A stretch of 64,000 bases of DNA from Lentibacillus sp. Marseille-P4043. Its GTDB lineage: Bacteria; Bacillota; Bacilli; Bacillales; Amphibacillaceae. Position 1 is the stretch's first letter; every line of letters starts with the position of its first letter. Positions 28,292-36,905 of the stretch are shown here, one piece after another. The position numbers and the translations under genes are program-made. The stretch is taken from positions 271,002 through 335,001 of the forward strand of contig NZ_LT984884.1 of assembly GCF_900258515.1 (NCBI RefSeq). The letters run 5' to 3'. The notes beneath the pieces are model-generated. The model searched no databases. It was given only the letters and a program-made list of their open reading frames with translations, and was not told the DNA's origin.

Positions 28292-28989
28292 TATTTTGCA
28301 TCCTTCATCATATACCCTACTCCACGTACTGTTTGAATATACTTTTTATCAAAGCCATTATCCACCTTCTGCCTAAGGTAACGGATATACACATCTACCA
28401 CATTTGTATCGCCAAAATAATCATATCCCCACACATTTTCGATTAATTGTTCTCTCGTTAATACAATATTTTTGTTTTTTAACAAATATACGAGTAAATC
28501 GTATTCCCGAGGGGTTAGTTCAATCGGTGTTTCGTTTCGGTTTACCTGTCTAGTTTGTAAATCAATATGTAAACCATCCAATTCAAGCACTTTTGTTTGT
28601 TGCACATTCACAGTCTGTTTACGTAAATGTACCCGAATACGTGCCAATAGTTCTTCGATTTGGAATGGTTTTGTCACATAATCATTAGCACCCAAATCCA
28701 ACCCGCTTACTTTGTCATGAACCTGGTCCCGAGCAGTTAATAAAATAATCGGTGTATGCTGATCTCCCCGGCGGATTCGGCGTAAAACTTCCAATCCACT
28801 CAACTCCGGAAGCATGATATCGAGTAAAACCAAATCCCATTGTTCCTCTTCCATTAACTTGAGTGCATCTTTTCCATTATCGGCAATCTTTGTTTGGTAA
28901 TTTTCATAAGTTAGTTCCAGTTGTAAGACACGACTTAGCTTCTTTTCATCTTCTACAATTAAAATAGCTGGTTTAACCATTTTATTCAC
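28291..28989 (-). CDS. ykoG: OmpR-family response regulator, YkoG-like
   Basis: 232 residues. Receiver domain with acidic pocket VEDEKK and phospho-aspartate in DLVLLDIMLPELSG, switch lysine in DYVTKPF, then a winged-helix domain (LTPREYDLLVYLLKNKN, GYDYFGDTNVVDVYIRYLR). First gene of the operon with the kinase and the PepSY protein. Confidence 0.9.
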   Translation of the reverse strand: MNKMVKPAILIVEDEKKLSRVLQLELTYENYQTKIADNGKDALKLMEEEQWDLVLLDIMLPELSGLEVLRRIRRGDQHTPIILLTARDQVHDKVSGLDLGANDYVTKPFQIEELLARIRVHLRKQTVNVQQTKVLELDGLHIDLQTRQVNRNETPIELTPREYDLLVYLLKNKNIVLTREQLIENVWGYDYFGDTNVVDVYIRYLRQKVDNGFDKKYIQTVRGVGYMMKDAK

Positions 28990-29081
28990 TCACTTATTTT
29001 ATATATTTCTTTATAATGTACTACATATCACGACTTTGTAAAAGCACACAACACACCGGATATCTTATCGATCCTAGATCA

Positions 29082-29144
29082 TTGACATTGTGACACCCTG
29101 TCATTTATAATAACACCATTCTCTTTTAAAATGACACGTTGTCA
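29082..29144 (+). promoter_or_regulatory. tetR-like promoter with two TGACAnnnTGTCA operators
   Basis: TTGACA (29082–29087), 18-base spacer, TATAAT (29106–29111). Operator 1, TGACACCCTGTCA (29091–29103), lies inside the spacer. Operator 2, TGACACGTTGTCA (29132–29144), lies just before the ribosome site. The shared palindrome predicts autorepression by the TetR protein encoded downstream. Confidence 0.75.
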
Positions 29145-29167
29145 CTACGAGGAACGGGAGTAAAAAA

Positions 29168-29776
29168 ATGCCTAAATTAACTTTTTATAATTTACCGGTG
29201 GATAAACAACAAACATTAATTCATGCAGCTAAAAAGGAATTTTCACGAGTTTCATTATATGAAGCATCAATTGCAAATATCGTAAAGACTGCTGGAATTC
29301 CACGTGGGAGCTTTTATCAATATTTTAAAGATAAAGAGGATGCATTTTATTTTCTACTCAATGAACATGTTAAAAACAGAAAAAGGGAATTTATTTCGGG
29401 TTTAAAGAAATATAATGGGGATATATTTGCTACGGTAGATGAAACGTATCGTTCTATGCTGGGGAATTGCCGCTGCCAGGAAAATCGAGATTTTTTTAGG
29501 AATGCCTTTTTAAATATGAATCATAAAATAGAAAATACATTTACCAAAGATTTAACGGCAGAAAGATGGAATCAGTTTACAGAAGTCCGTCATTTAATAA
29601 ATACACAAAAATTAAATGTTTGTGAAGAACATGATCTATTTCATATTTTACAAATAATTATCGCCGTTACATTTCATTGCCTTGTACGCAGCTTCGAGAA
29701 GGAATTAACAATTGATGAATCAATAAACAGTTTTTCCAATGAATTAAATTTGCTAAAAAAAGGACTTTGTCGATAG
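29168..29776 (+). CDS. TetR/AcrR-family transcriptional regulator
   Basis: 202 residues. N-terminal helix-turn-helix (AKKEFSRVSLYEASIANIVKTAG, then IPRGSFYQYFKDKEDAF), variable ligand domain behind it. It contains several cysteines (NCRCQEN). ATG with GGGAG upstream. No efflux pump or enzyme gene follows directly, so the regulated genes besides itself are unclear. The 195-base gap behind it shows nothing. Confidence 0.88.
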   Translation: MPKLTFYNLPVDKQQTLIHAAKKEFSRVSLYEASIANIVKTAGIPRGSFYQYFKDKEDAFYFLLNEHVKNRKREFISGLKKYNGDIFATVDETYRSMLGNCRCQENRDFFRNAFLNMNHKIENTFTKDLTAERWNQFTEVRHLINTQKLNVCEEHDLFHILQIIIAVTFHCLVRSFEKELTIDESINSFSNELNLLKKGLCR

Positions 29777-29992
29777 AATAAGTGCCTTTCCATATTTAAA
29801 ATGAATCATAATTTGAATTTTTCAAAACATATTTTTTGCAAACCGCCAACCAAAAATAGATAATATAAAAGATGATACGTCATTAACCCAATTTTAACTT
29901 CCAAAAACACGCGCAGGAACTATCATACATTCTTATTCTTTTCGATTAAGGTCTTTAAATCCTATAAAAAGTTGATAATGAGGAGTGATGTC

Positions 29993-30640
29993 ATGTTAGC
30001 ACTAGACCATATCGTGATAGCAGGAAATAACGCTGAACGGGCAAGTGCACAATATGGAAATAAATTTACCATAAAAGCGGTCAAAGGCGGCGAACACGAA
30101 GAGTGGGGAACATATAATTACTTATCCTACTTTTCAAACGATAGCTACCTGGAATGGTTAGGGGTCTCTGATAGGATGAAAGCAGAAAGTGCTGTTAATC
30201 CCCTAATTAAGCATTTGGTCTATGTTATCGAAAACGACATGACTGGGCCTTTTCAATTTGCTCTAAGAACGAACCAGATGGATAATTATATCGCTCACTT
30301 TAAAGCACACAACATTCCTTATAAAGGTCCATTTGCCGGTCAACGTGAAAGACCTGACGGCTCCGTTTTGAAATGGCGGATGCTATTTCCAGAATACAAT
30401 CACACAAAAGAACTACTGCCATTTTTAATCGAATGGGAAAACCCTAAAGATGCCTATCCAGACACAAGTCTACTAAATATCCAAACGATCACTAAGATTG
30501 ACCTTAGTGGAATAGATAAGGACACATTCGCACATATCTACCAGCTAAAACCGAAGAAACTTGTTAAAAACCAGTTAACCTTACAAAATAGTAAAATACT
30601 TTTTAAAGAAAATGGTAAATTAGAATTTAGTTTAGTTTAA
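29993..30640 (+). CDS. VOC/glyoxalase-like domain protein
   Basis: 215 residues. N-terminal LALDHIVIAG and GTYNYLSYFSNDSYLEWLGV are typical of Glyoxalase_3-like (VOC) proteins; a second half follows with HLVYVIEN and WRMLFPE. The ATG at 29993 sits behind GAGGAG. Substrate unknown. A terminator follows. Confidence 0.75.
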   Translation: MLALDHIVIAGNNAERASAQYGNKFTIKAVKGGEHEEWGTYNYLSYFSNDSYLEWLGVSDRMKAESAVNPLIKHLVYVIENDMTGPFQFALRTNQMDNYIAHFKAHNIPYKGPFAGQRERPDGSVLKWRMLFPEYNHTKELLPFLIEWENPKDAYPDTSLLNIQTITKIDLSGIDKDTFAHIYQLKPKKLVKNQLTLQNSKILFKENGKLEFSLV

Positions 30641-30641
30641 C

Positions 30642-30674
30642 GGGAAAGAGGAGATGAGATAACTCCTCTTTCCT
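30642..30674 (+). terminator. Terminator after the VOC gene
   Basis: Stem GGAAAGAGGAG/CTCCTCTTTCC; the T run is short. Confidence 0.6.
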
Positions 30675-30701
30675 TCAATAGATCGCCATAGCCTGTTAGG
30701 C

Positions 30702-30742
30702 AAAAAAATAATCACCTTCAATAGGAAGGTGATTATTTTTAA
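30702..30742. terminator. Bidirectional terminator before the thioredoxin gene end
   Basis: Stem AAATAATCACCTTC/GAAGGTGATTATTT with A and T runs on both sides. It serves the convergent genes. Confidence 0.85.
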
Positions 30743-31063
30743 TTATCCAAGCTGTTCGTGCAAAAACGCTGTAACTGACTCTGGTGTCTTGGTGTATGCA
30801 CTATGTTGATGTGCTAGTTTTTCGCCATTTTGGAAAATCAAAATGCTTGGTATCCCCATCACTTCATATTTTTCAGCGATGCCTTTTACCTCGTCACTAT
30901 TTATTTCATACCAATCATAATTATTAAACTCATCCATTACATCACCAATAAACATGTTCATTCGCTTACAGTCCGGGCACCAATCAGCAAAGAATTTAAT
31001 AATGACAGGCTTTTCACTCTGAATAATTTCATTAAACTTTTCTTCTGTTTTTATTTGTTCCAT
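30743..31063 (-). CDS. ytpP: Thioredoxin-like protein YtpP
   Basis: 106 residues. Active site FFADWCPDCKRM and cis-proline VMGIPSILIF; length and WCPDC motif resemble B. subtilis YtpP. ATG at 31063 behind AAGGGGTGA; a longer frame upstream lacks a ribosome site. Cytoplasmic oxidoreductase. Confidence 0.88.
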   Translation of the reverse strand: MEQIKTEEKFNEIIQSEKPVIIKFFADWCPDCKRMNMFIGDVMDEFNNYDWYEINSDEVKGIAEKYEVMGIPSILIFQNGEKLAHQHSAYTKTPESVTAFLHEQLG

Positions 31064-31130
31064 CCTATCACCCCTTAGGTATGCTACTTCTATTGTATCG
31101 ATTATAAGCTGGAATGTCTTATAGTTTGCT

Positions 31131-31946
31131 TCAATCCGTATATTCCACCCGGCCAAGAATGTATGCGACAAACAACCCAATCGCAAATGCTCCAATGCTT
31201 AGAAATAACAGTGACGTTGTTGTTGGCCACCCTGGAAAAACAACAGCAATAGAACCAATCACCAATCCGATTACCAAAGCAAACGTACCAATTCGATAGT
31301 TGCTTAGAAAGAAGTTAATGATTTTACTCATGACGACGATTCCGATCAAAATCCCCACACCTGTTACAGCAAGGATATCAAGTCGTAAATTACTAATCGC
31401 TCCAATAATTGTTGGATATACACCAATTAACAAAAGCATAAATGAGCCACTAATCCCTGGTAAAATCATCGCGCTACTAGCAATGAATCCGGAAAAAAAT
31501 AACAAGATATAGGTGGACATCGTAATATCTTTTATTACTGCAGGTTCATCTGGTTGTAAAAATACCATAGAACCTATAAGTATGGCACCGATGACCAATA
31601 GCACAAAATGTTTCGTATGAAAAGTACTTTTAGCATCCGCTTGATGAAATAAGTATGGCAAAATCCCAATGATCAGGCCTAAAAAGAAAAATTGTGTTGG
31701 CCCTGCATAATGTTCAAATAGCCATTCAATGAGCCGGCTTAATAATAAAATTGCTGTCCCGACCCCAATCGCAAGCGGGATTAAAAAGCCGAGTTGCTTT
31801 TTCCAATCCTTACTGAAGATCCCATTTATAGCTGCGATTAGCCGATCGTAGATGCCGAGCAAAACAGCGATTGTTCCCCCACTGACCCCAGGAATCACAT
31901 CGCTTGCGCCCATCAGCATGCCGCGGTAAATATTTTTCCATTCCAT
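31131..31946 (-). CDS. popT: DUF368 membrane protein, PopT-type undecaprenyl-phosphate transporter
   Basis: 271 residues with seven to eight membrane helices. The DUF368 signature GASDVIPGVSGGTIAVLLGIYD is at the N terminus and a second inverted copy SSAMILPGISGSFMLLLIG in the middle. DUF368 proteins recycle the C55-P lipid carrier across the membrane in some bacteria (published for PopT); here this is by family only. Confidence 0.85.
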   Translation of the reverse strand: MEWKNIYRGMLMGASDVIPGVSGGTIAVLLGIYDRLIAAINGIFSKDWKKQLGFLIPLAIGVGTAILLLSRLIEWLFEHYAGPTQFFFLGLIIGILPYLFHQADAKSTFHTKHFVLLVIGAILIGSMVFLQPDEPAVIKDITMSTYILLFFSGFIASSAMILPGISGSFMLLLIGVYPTIIGAISNLRLDILAVTGVGILIGIVVMSKIINFFLSNYRIGTFALVIGLVIGSIAVVFPGWPTTTSLLFLSIGAFAIGLFVAYILGRVEYTD

Positions 31947-32003
31947 TTAGTTAACCCCTCATCCATTTTCTATTACACATAACGTTATCATACCAAAAAA
32001 TAC

Positions 32004-32096
32004 TTGAATTTTATATATGAAGTTTTATAATGAATGTATGCTACCTTGTAACGCAAGGTAGCATTCTTATTGGTTGGTATCTTGTAAGGCAAGGTA
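32004..32096 (+). promoter_or_regulatory. padR-like promoter with twin palindromic operators
   Basis: TTGAAT (32004–32009), 16-base spacer, TATAAT (32026–32031). Downstream lie TACCTTGTAACGCAAGGTA (32042–32060) and TATCTTGTAAGGCAAGGTA (32078–32096), near-identical palindromes 36 bases apart. They are the likely binding sites of the PadR regulator that follows. Confidence 0.75.
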
Positions 32097-32107
32097 GGTG
32101 CAAAAAT

Positions 32108-32437
32108 TTGACGCTAAGAAGTCAGTTACTAAAAGGGATTCTAGAAGGCTGTATTCTATCTATTATTAAACAACAACCAACATACGGATATGAGCTTTCA
32201 GTTAGATTGCAGGAATTTGGTCTAGCTGATGTTAGTGAAGGTTCTATTTATCCCATCCTGCTTCGACTACAAAAGGAAAAATTGATTGAAGGTGTGATGA
32301 AAAAGTCAGAATCGGGACCTAAACGGAAATATTATCATTTAACACCAGACGGGGAACAGGCTTTAATCGAATTTATTCATCATTGGGAGACAATTAAACA
32401 CCCTGTAGACCAAATCATTGAAAAAGGGGGGACATGA
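32108..32437 (+). CDS. PadR-family transcriptional regulator
   Basis: 109 residues. Winged helix with GYELSVRLQEFGLADVSEGS, YPILLRLQKEKLIEG and KYYHLTPDGEQAL, all PadR hallmarks. TTG at 32108 behind AGGTAGGTG; the frame before it runs across the operators and is not coding. Its ATGA end is one base from the next start, so both genes form an operon. Confidence 0.9.
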   Translation: MTLRSQLLKGILEGCILSIIKQQPTYGYELSVRLQEFGLADVSEGSIYPILLRLQKEKLIEGVMKKSESGPKRKYYHLTPDGEQALIEFIHHWETIKHPVDQIIEKGGT

Positions 32438-32438
32438 T

Positions 32439-33119
32439 ATGAACTTCAAGGAACTCATTGCGCTAAATAATGAGAAACGTGAACAATTAAATGAAGAAAA
32501 CCTTGCTTATTATGAGGATATGCTTGTTTATATCAGGCTTAATTTCAACAAGTCGGAACAGCAAACGGAAGAAACTTTATTGGAGCTTCTTGAACACGTT
32601 TTGCAAGCCCAGTCAGAAGGCCGATCTGCGAAAGAGGTGTTTGGTGATGATCCAAAAGCATATTGTCAGGAATTAATCGGGGAGATGCCAAAAGAACAGA
32701 TGAAGCAGCAAATCCCTTTTATTGTTCATCTTGTATTACAATTTCTCGGGATTATTAGCCTTGTAACAGGTGTTGTGCGACCTGGACTTTATTATTTATT
32801 CGATTTAGGCACAAATACGGTATCTATATCACTTGGCAAAGGGCTGATGTCCATTTTATTTTATCTCCTGCTCCTCTTTAGCTTTATTCTTATTATATTT
32901 ATATGGATTAAACACTCATCCTTTAAAGAGAAGCAACCGAAAAAGTGGGTAGAATTTATCCAGCTTTGGGTAGTTGGCGTGATTCATATTGGTCTGTTTA
33001 TTTTCGTACCAAAAGTAATTCCAGATTTCGGCACTGTCCTGACAATACCTGCACTCTGGTTTGCCGTTATTGGTGGAGTACTTTATCTTGTGTCTTATTT
33101 GTTTAAGAGAAATTGGTAG
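32439..33119 (+). CDS. DUF1129-type membrane protein partnered with PadR
   Basis: 226 residues. N-terminal cytoplasmic helical domain (LLELLEHVLQAQSEGRSAKEVFGDDP in outline) as in DUF1129/HAAS proteins, followed by four membrane helices (about 98–120, 140–160, 175–192, 205–222). Proteins of this kind regularly follow PadR genes. ATG at 32439 after GGGGGG. Function unknown. Confidence 0.8.
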   Translation: MNFKELIALNNEKREQLNEENLAYYEDMLVYIRLNFNKSEQQTEETLLELLEHVLQAQSEGRSAKEVFGDDPKAYCQELIGEMPKEQMKQQIPFIVHLVLQFLGIISLVTGVVRPGLYYLFDLGTNTVSISLGKGLMSILFYLLLLFSFILIIFIWIKHSSFKEKQPKKWVEFIQLWVVGVIHIGLFIFVPKVIPDFGTVLTIPALWFAVIGGVLYLVSYLFKRNW

Positions 33120-33246
33120 CTCATCGAAATTCCCTTTTCTGTTCATGGAAAGACCCAATAAGGTTTTTAGCAAAAGGTGAAGAGAATAAAAAAGTTGTAT
33201 TTTTTGATTTAATTGCATATAATAAAAATAGAAGATAATAATAAAA

Positions 33247-33430
33247 TGAGTCGTAAGTTTCAACCTACGACTCTAGACAGTTACCACAGGGTGTGGCGAC
33301 TTTGCAAATGTTAGGTGTAAAAGTAATTACCCGTCTATTCGAGGTCAACAGGGTGATTACTTTTTTTCACGGCTGCTCACAATCAATACTGCAAGAGTTG
33401 CAAACAATCATCAACTCTAGTGATAACCAG
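33247..33430 (-). pseudogene. Decayed holin-like (type I) toxin gene with its 3' structured RNA
   Basis: On the reverse strand the frame ending at 33357 reads ATLAVLIVSSREKK before TAA, the typical C terminus of Bacillus holin-like toxins (BsrG/TxpA-like class). Upstream, TTGATGATTG encodes the expected LMI but is two bases short, and the preceding start region is also damaged, so no full frame exists. Behind the stop follow the AAGTAATCACCC/GGGTAATTACTT hairpin and, further on, GAGTCGTA/TACGACTC with ATTTTATTATT, the terminator arrangement of such loci. On the plus strand the same hairpin ends in a T run. Confidence 0.55.
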
Positions 33431-33449
33431 TTTTTTTATTTTCAACTGA

Positions 33450-33785
33450 TCAAAGCGCTATATTCTTCTCCGTATATAGAGGATAACTTTTTATCCTAAT
33501 TTCACCATTAATTACCTTATCTAAATGCCACCACCACTCTGTATCTGGTTCCTTAGAGGTTGAAAAGTCATATATATTGTTAATGTGCTCATAGATATTT
33601 TGGATATTTTGAATTACCTCTAAATCAAAATATAATAATCTTAATTGTTCATTTTCGTCCATATTAGATATTTCCTTTTCAAGAGCACTTCTAAGATGCA
33701 GCATTTCCATTGTTTCGAATGGGCTTACCGTTAAATCCCTAATTTCTCTGCCATAGCGTTCGATTTTATTCATATAAGAAGTCAT
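33450..33785 (-). CDS. Hypothetical protein, possible immunity protein
   Basis: 111 residues, soluble and acidic, with paired tryptophans (PDTEWWWHLDKVI). Not recognised. AAGGAGG lies ten bases before the ATG, and the ATG overlaps the stop of a broken upstream frame (ATGA). That arrangement and the nature of the upstream fragment suggest an immunity partner of a lost toxin, but the evidence is indirect. Confidence 0.6.
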   Translation of the reverse strand: MTSYMNKIERYGREIRDLTVSPFETMEMLHLRSALEKEISNMDENEQLRLLYFDLEVIQNIQNIYEHINNIYDFSTSKEPDTEWWWHLDKVINGEIRIKSYPLYTEKNIAL

Positions 33786-34010
33786 TGATTAAAAACCTCC
33801 TTCATTTGGCACAGATAGATAAAGCCTTTATGCTTGGTTAAATATTCCTCATATGGGACTACATCAATAATGAATGCTGTCTCAATAAAATGATCTTCAC
33901 CTACGATAACAATCCACTTGGTTTCTCTTTCACCAAATACAAAATAATTTTGTCTAAATCCTTTTTGGTAGTATATTTAATATTTTTTTCTTAAAGAATA
34001 GATCATCCAA
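33782..34010 (-). pseudogene. Remnant of a polymorphic-toxin-like C-terminal domain
   Basis: A frame of about 65 codons without start runs to TGA at 33782 and contains NYFVFGERETKWIVIVGEDH, then IETAFIIDVVPYEEYL and HKGFIY. This looks like the end of a secreted nuclease-type toxin module. A second frame begins with TTG at 34010 behind GGAGGATG and reads LDDLFFKKKILNILPK before it stops, so a frameshift near 33970 separates the pieces. The stop overlaps the start of the next gene. Confidence 0.45.
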
Positions 34011-34145
34011 GGGACATCCTCCTATTCTTACATTTAAGTTAATCATACTGATAAATATCTTTAGCCGCAATACAAAACTTGTTACATTTAACTAAATCGA
34101 ATAAACAGATAGCTAGATATAAACACCACATTATATGCCAATCCA

Positions 34146-34316
34146 CTAATCATCCTGGTAAGGTCTTTTCTCAACCATCACCAATATAAATGTCGCAATC
34201 GGTCCAAGAAACAAGGAGACAAGAAACCAGTTTAAGCCACTTCTATTCTTTCCCTGGGCCAGACCTGCATTGATCAATGATAACGTACCCCATCCAACAA
34301 AATATTCTTCGTTCAT
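34146..34316 (-). CDS. Small membrane protein (56 aa)
   Basis: ATG at 34316 with AAGGAG eight bases upstream and TAG at 34146. It has two hydrophobic stretches (about 7–20 and 30–47: WFLVSLFLGPIATFILVMV) and a charged C terminus EKRPYQDD. Not recognised. The good ribosome site and coding-like composition support it. It lies behind the CapA gene in the same direction. The 34011–34145 stretch shows nothing. Confidence 0.65.
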   Translation of the reverse strand: MNEEYFVGWGTLSLINAGLAQGKNRSGLNWFLVSLFLGPIATFILVMVEKRPYQDD

Positions 34317-34339
34317 CAAACCAACTCCTTATTGCTAGC

Positions 34340-35488
34340 CTATTTCTCCACAAACTTTAGTCGAGGCATCCACTGTGACATATGCTCTCTTATCTCCTGA
34401 TACTGTTTCTTCGCATCTTTCAATTCCTCATTTGTAAGCTGATACATAGGCACAACCCGATAATCCGTTTCGTTGTGAAATTTAACGAATGTCGGCATGA
34501 ACTTCGGATCGGTTACTTCTGTGTTCTTTTCCCCATCCACACTCGTAATCTGTTTAATCGTAAGCTGCAAAATACCACCAATCCGATTGTATCGTTCATC
34601 CTGTCCAGATAAAAAATTACCTAGTGAATATGCGACAAGCGTTTTGTTACCTTTTTTCCCCTCAACCCATTTAAGCGGCTGCAAGACATGTGGATGATGA
34701 CCAATAACTATATCTACACCATTATCAGCAGCAAATTGCGCAAGGTCCTTTTGCTTATCATTCGGCAAGCGTTCATATTCATTTCCAAAATGAAGGCTGA
34801 GTACCGTCACATCGGCTTGTTTTTTCGCCTTGTTAATTGCACTAGCCATTTCCTCTTTATCGATTAGATTGACCAAATAATCTTTCCCATTTGGAACTGG
34901 AATCCCGTTTGTTCCATATGTATAAGCAAGAAAGGCTACAGATATCCCCTCATCTGTTTGATAGACTCGTATATCCTTACTATCCTTTTTATCTTTATAT
35001 GCACCAGTGTACATCATGTCGATAGTTTCCCAATTTCGTATTGCTTGTTGTATTGCTTCCTCACCACGGTCCAATGTATGGTTATTCGCAATCGATACCA
35101 CATCGACTCCAACCTCTTTTAATGCATCGCCAACCTCAATCGGACTATTAAATGCGGGATAAGAAGACAAGCCAATCTCCTCACCGCCGATCATCGTTTC
35201 CTGATTAGCTACGGTAATTGTAGTGTCATTTAAAAAAGGTCTAACTTTATCTAGCATTGGTAGAAAATCATACCCATCTCCAACTACTGCATCATTGTAT
35301 ACGCGATCATGAATAAGTATGTCACCAATCGCTGAAAGTGTAATTTGTTTCACCGTTTCCTTTGGCTCAAGTTTTGTTACCTCTTTTTCACGATGCTTTT
35401 CCATTTTTGTATCTACATTTTTATCACTAGCACATGCAGCTAAAAAAATAAATACTAGAATTAGGACGGTTCGTTTTCGCATTTTCAT
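34340..35488 (-). CDS. CapA-family lipoprotein (YwtB-like)
   Basis: 382 residues. Signal peptide with lipobox FLAAC, then a metallophosphatase-like CapA domain: LSAIGDILIHDRVY, ANQETMIGG, SIANNHTLDRGEEA, SLHFGNEYE, GHHPHVLQP, YSLGNFLSGQ. These are the conserved metal-binding and catalytic motifs of CapA/PgsA proteins. No pgsBC genes are next to it, so poly-glutamate synthesis is not implied. Confidence 0.9.
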   Translation of the reverse strand: MKMRKRTVLILVFIFLAACASDKNVDTKMEKHREKEVTKLEPKETVKQITLSAIGDILIHDRVYNDAVVGDGYDFLPMLDKVRPFLNDTTITVANQETMIGGEEIGLSSYPAFNSPIEVGDALKEVGVDVVSIANNHTLDRGEEAIQQAIRNWETIDMMYTGAYKDKKDSKDIRVYQTDEGISVAFLAYTYGTNGIPVPNGKDYLVNLIDKEEMASAINKAKKQADVTVLSLHFGNEYERLPNDKQKDLAQFAADNGVDIVIGHHPHVLQPLKWVEGKKGNKTLVAYSLGNFLSGQDERYNRIGGILQLTIKQITSVDGEKNTEVTDPKFMPTFVKFHNETDYRVVPMYQLTNEELKDAKKQYQEIREHMSQWMPRLKFVEK

Positions 35489-35664
35489 TCGTAATTCCCC
35501 TAGGTCTTTTTCTCCATCTTAACACGTGAATAATATATCTTGAATACGTCTTATTTAATTCCTCAATCACTTATTCTAGTACTAAACGATTATGTTTTAG
35601 ATTATAGAAATCGGGAATGCATTTAATAGAATCACGATAATTTTTAGGAAAGGATCATTCAATT

Positions 35665-35823
35665 ATGCGAAATACACAGTATCAACCAACTAAAAACAAA
35701 CAACTTTCCGACGCGCAAGAGGTACGTTACGCAAAAGAGTTTAAGCAAGCCGATATTGCTGGTAACTACCGGAATCCTAGGGTAAGAGAAGCCAAGCAAG
35801 AAAACCCTGATTTGATAAAATAA
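35665..35823 (+). CDS. Small hydrophilic protein (52 aa), possibly spore-related
   Basis: ATG at 35665 with AAAGGA upstream, stop TAA at 35821. The protein is rich in charged residues, Gln and Asn (DAQEVRYAKEFKQADIAGNY). It resembles the short YfhE/SASP-like Bacillus proteins in composition, but I cannot identify it. A terminator lies 50 bases downstream. Confidence 0.6.
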   Translation: MRNTQYQPTKNKQLSDAQEVRYAKEFKQADIAGNYRNPRVREAKQENPDLIK

Positions 35824-35875
35824 AATCTCAAGGCATGGCAAATACTTAACTTCCATGGCTGTAATTATAATGAAT

Positions 35876-35905
35876 CACCCTGCTACAAAGTAGGGTGTAT
35901 TTTTA
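35876..35905 (+). terminator. Terminator after the small hydrophilic gene
   Basis: Stem CACCCTGCT/AGTAGGGTG with loop ACAA, then TATTTTTAT. Confidence 0.8.
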
Positions 35906-35984
35906 TGTCAGTTTAAATGGGTGAAACCTTCAGGATATGTTATCGTATATACTAATAGAGAAAATGAAATGGAGGCAAGAAAAT

Positions 35985-36905
35985 ATGTCAGAACCAGCAA
36001 TGCAGTTACTTGACGTTAATAAAACGATCGGTAACAAACAAATTATTAAAGGATTATCGTTTTCTATTAATCCTGGCGAAGTATTTGGATTTATCGGTCC
36101 TAATGGTGCTGGTAAAACAACTACCATTCGGATGATGGTCGGATTAATGAACATTACTAGCGGTGATATTCGGATTTTGGGAAAAAGCATTAAAACCGAT
36201 TATAAGCAAGCTGCTCGCGAAATCGGGGCAATTGTTGAAAACCCCGAAATGTATCCGTTTATGAGTGGTATCCAAAATTTAAACCATTACGCGCGAATGA
36301 ATCCTGGAGTGACCAAAGAACGAATAAATGAGGTCATCCAACTCGTCGGGCTAGAAAAGGCAATTAAATACAAAGTTGATAAATATTCATTAGGAATGCG
36401 CCAACGCCTAGGAATTGCCCAAGCCTTATTGCATAAACCATCAATACTAATACTTGATGAACCTACCAATGGATTGGATCCCGCTGGTATTAGAGAGATT
36501 CGTACATATATTAGAAAGTTAGCTGAGCAAGACCATGTTGCGGTGATCATCTCCAGCCACCTTTTATCAGAAGTTGAACTAATGTGTGATCGCATAGGTA
36601 TTATCAAAAATGGTGAATTAATTACGACACAGGATTTGCATGCAATCCCTAACGAAAAGCAGGAAATTCAAGTACATATGGAAGTAACCCCTGCAGAAAA
36701 GGCAAAAGAGCTATTAAAATTGGAACATAATATCGATGCAACAATCAAAGACAGTGTACTTCTATTTCAGAGCGAGAAAGAACACGTTCCAAAGCTAATT
36801 CAAACATTGGTAAACAAGGATATTGCTGTCTATCAGGTCAGTGCTGCCGAAGCATCGCTGGAAGACAAATTTTTTGATTTGATTGGAGAGAATACAATTG
36901 AGTAA
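35985..36905 (+). CDS. ABC transporter ATP-binding protein (BcrA-like)
   Basis: 306 residues. Walker A GPNGAGKTTT, signature YSLGMRQRLGIAQALL, Walker B ILILDEPTNGLDPAGI, H-loop ISSHLLSEVE, and the BcrA-type C-terminal extension. ATG at 35985 behind GGAGG; an upstream frame extension has none. It overlaps the permease start by eight bases. Family members export peptides such as bacitracin; the real substrate is unknown. Confidence 0.92.
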   Translation: MSEPAMQLLDVNKTIGNKQIIKGLSFSINPGEVFGFIGPNGAGKTTTIRMMVGLMNITSGDIRILGKSIKTDYKQAAREIGAIVENPEMYPFMSGIQNLNHYARMNPGVTKERINEVIQLVGLEKAIKYKVDKYSLGMRQRLGIAQALLHKPSILILDEPTNGLDPAGIREIRTYIRKLAEQDHVAVIISSHLLSEVELMCDRIGIIKNGELITTQDLHAIPNEKQEIQVHMEVTPAEKAKELLKLEHNIDATIKDSVLLFQSEKEHVPKLIQTLVNKDIAVYQVSAAEASLEDKFFDLIGENTIE

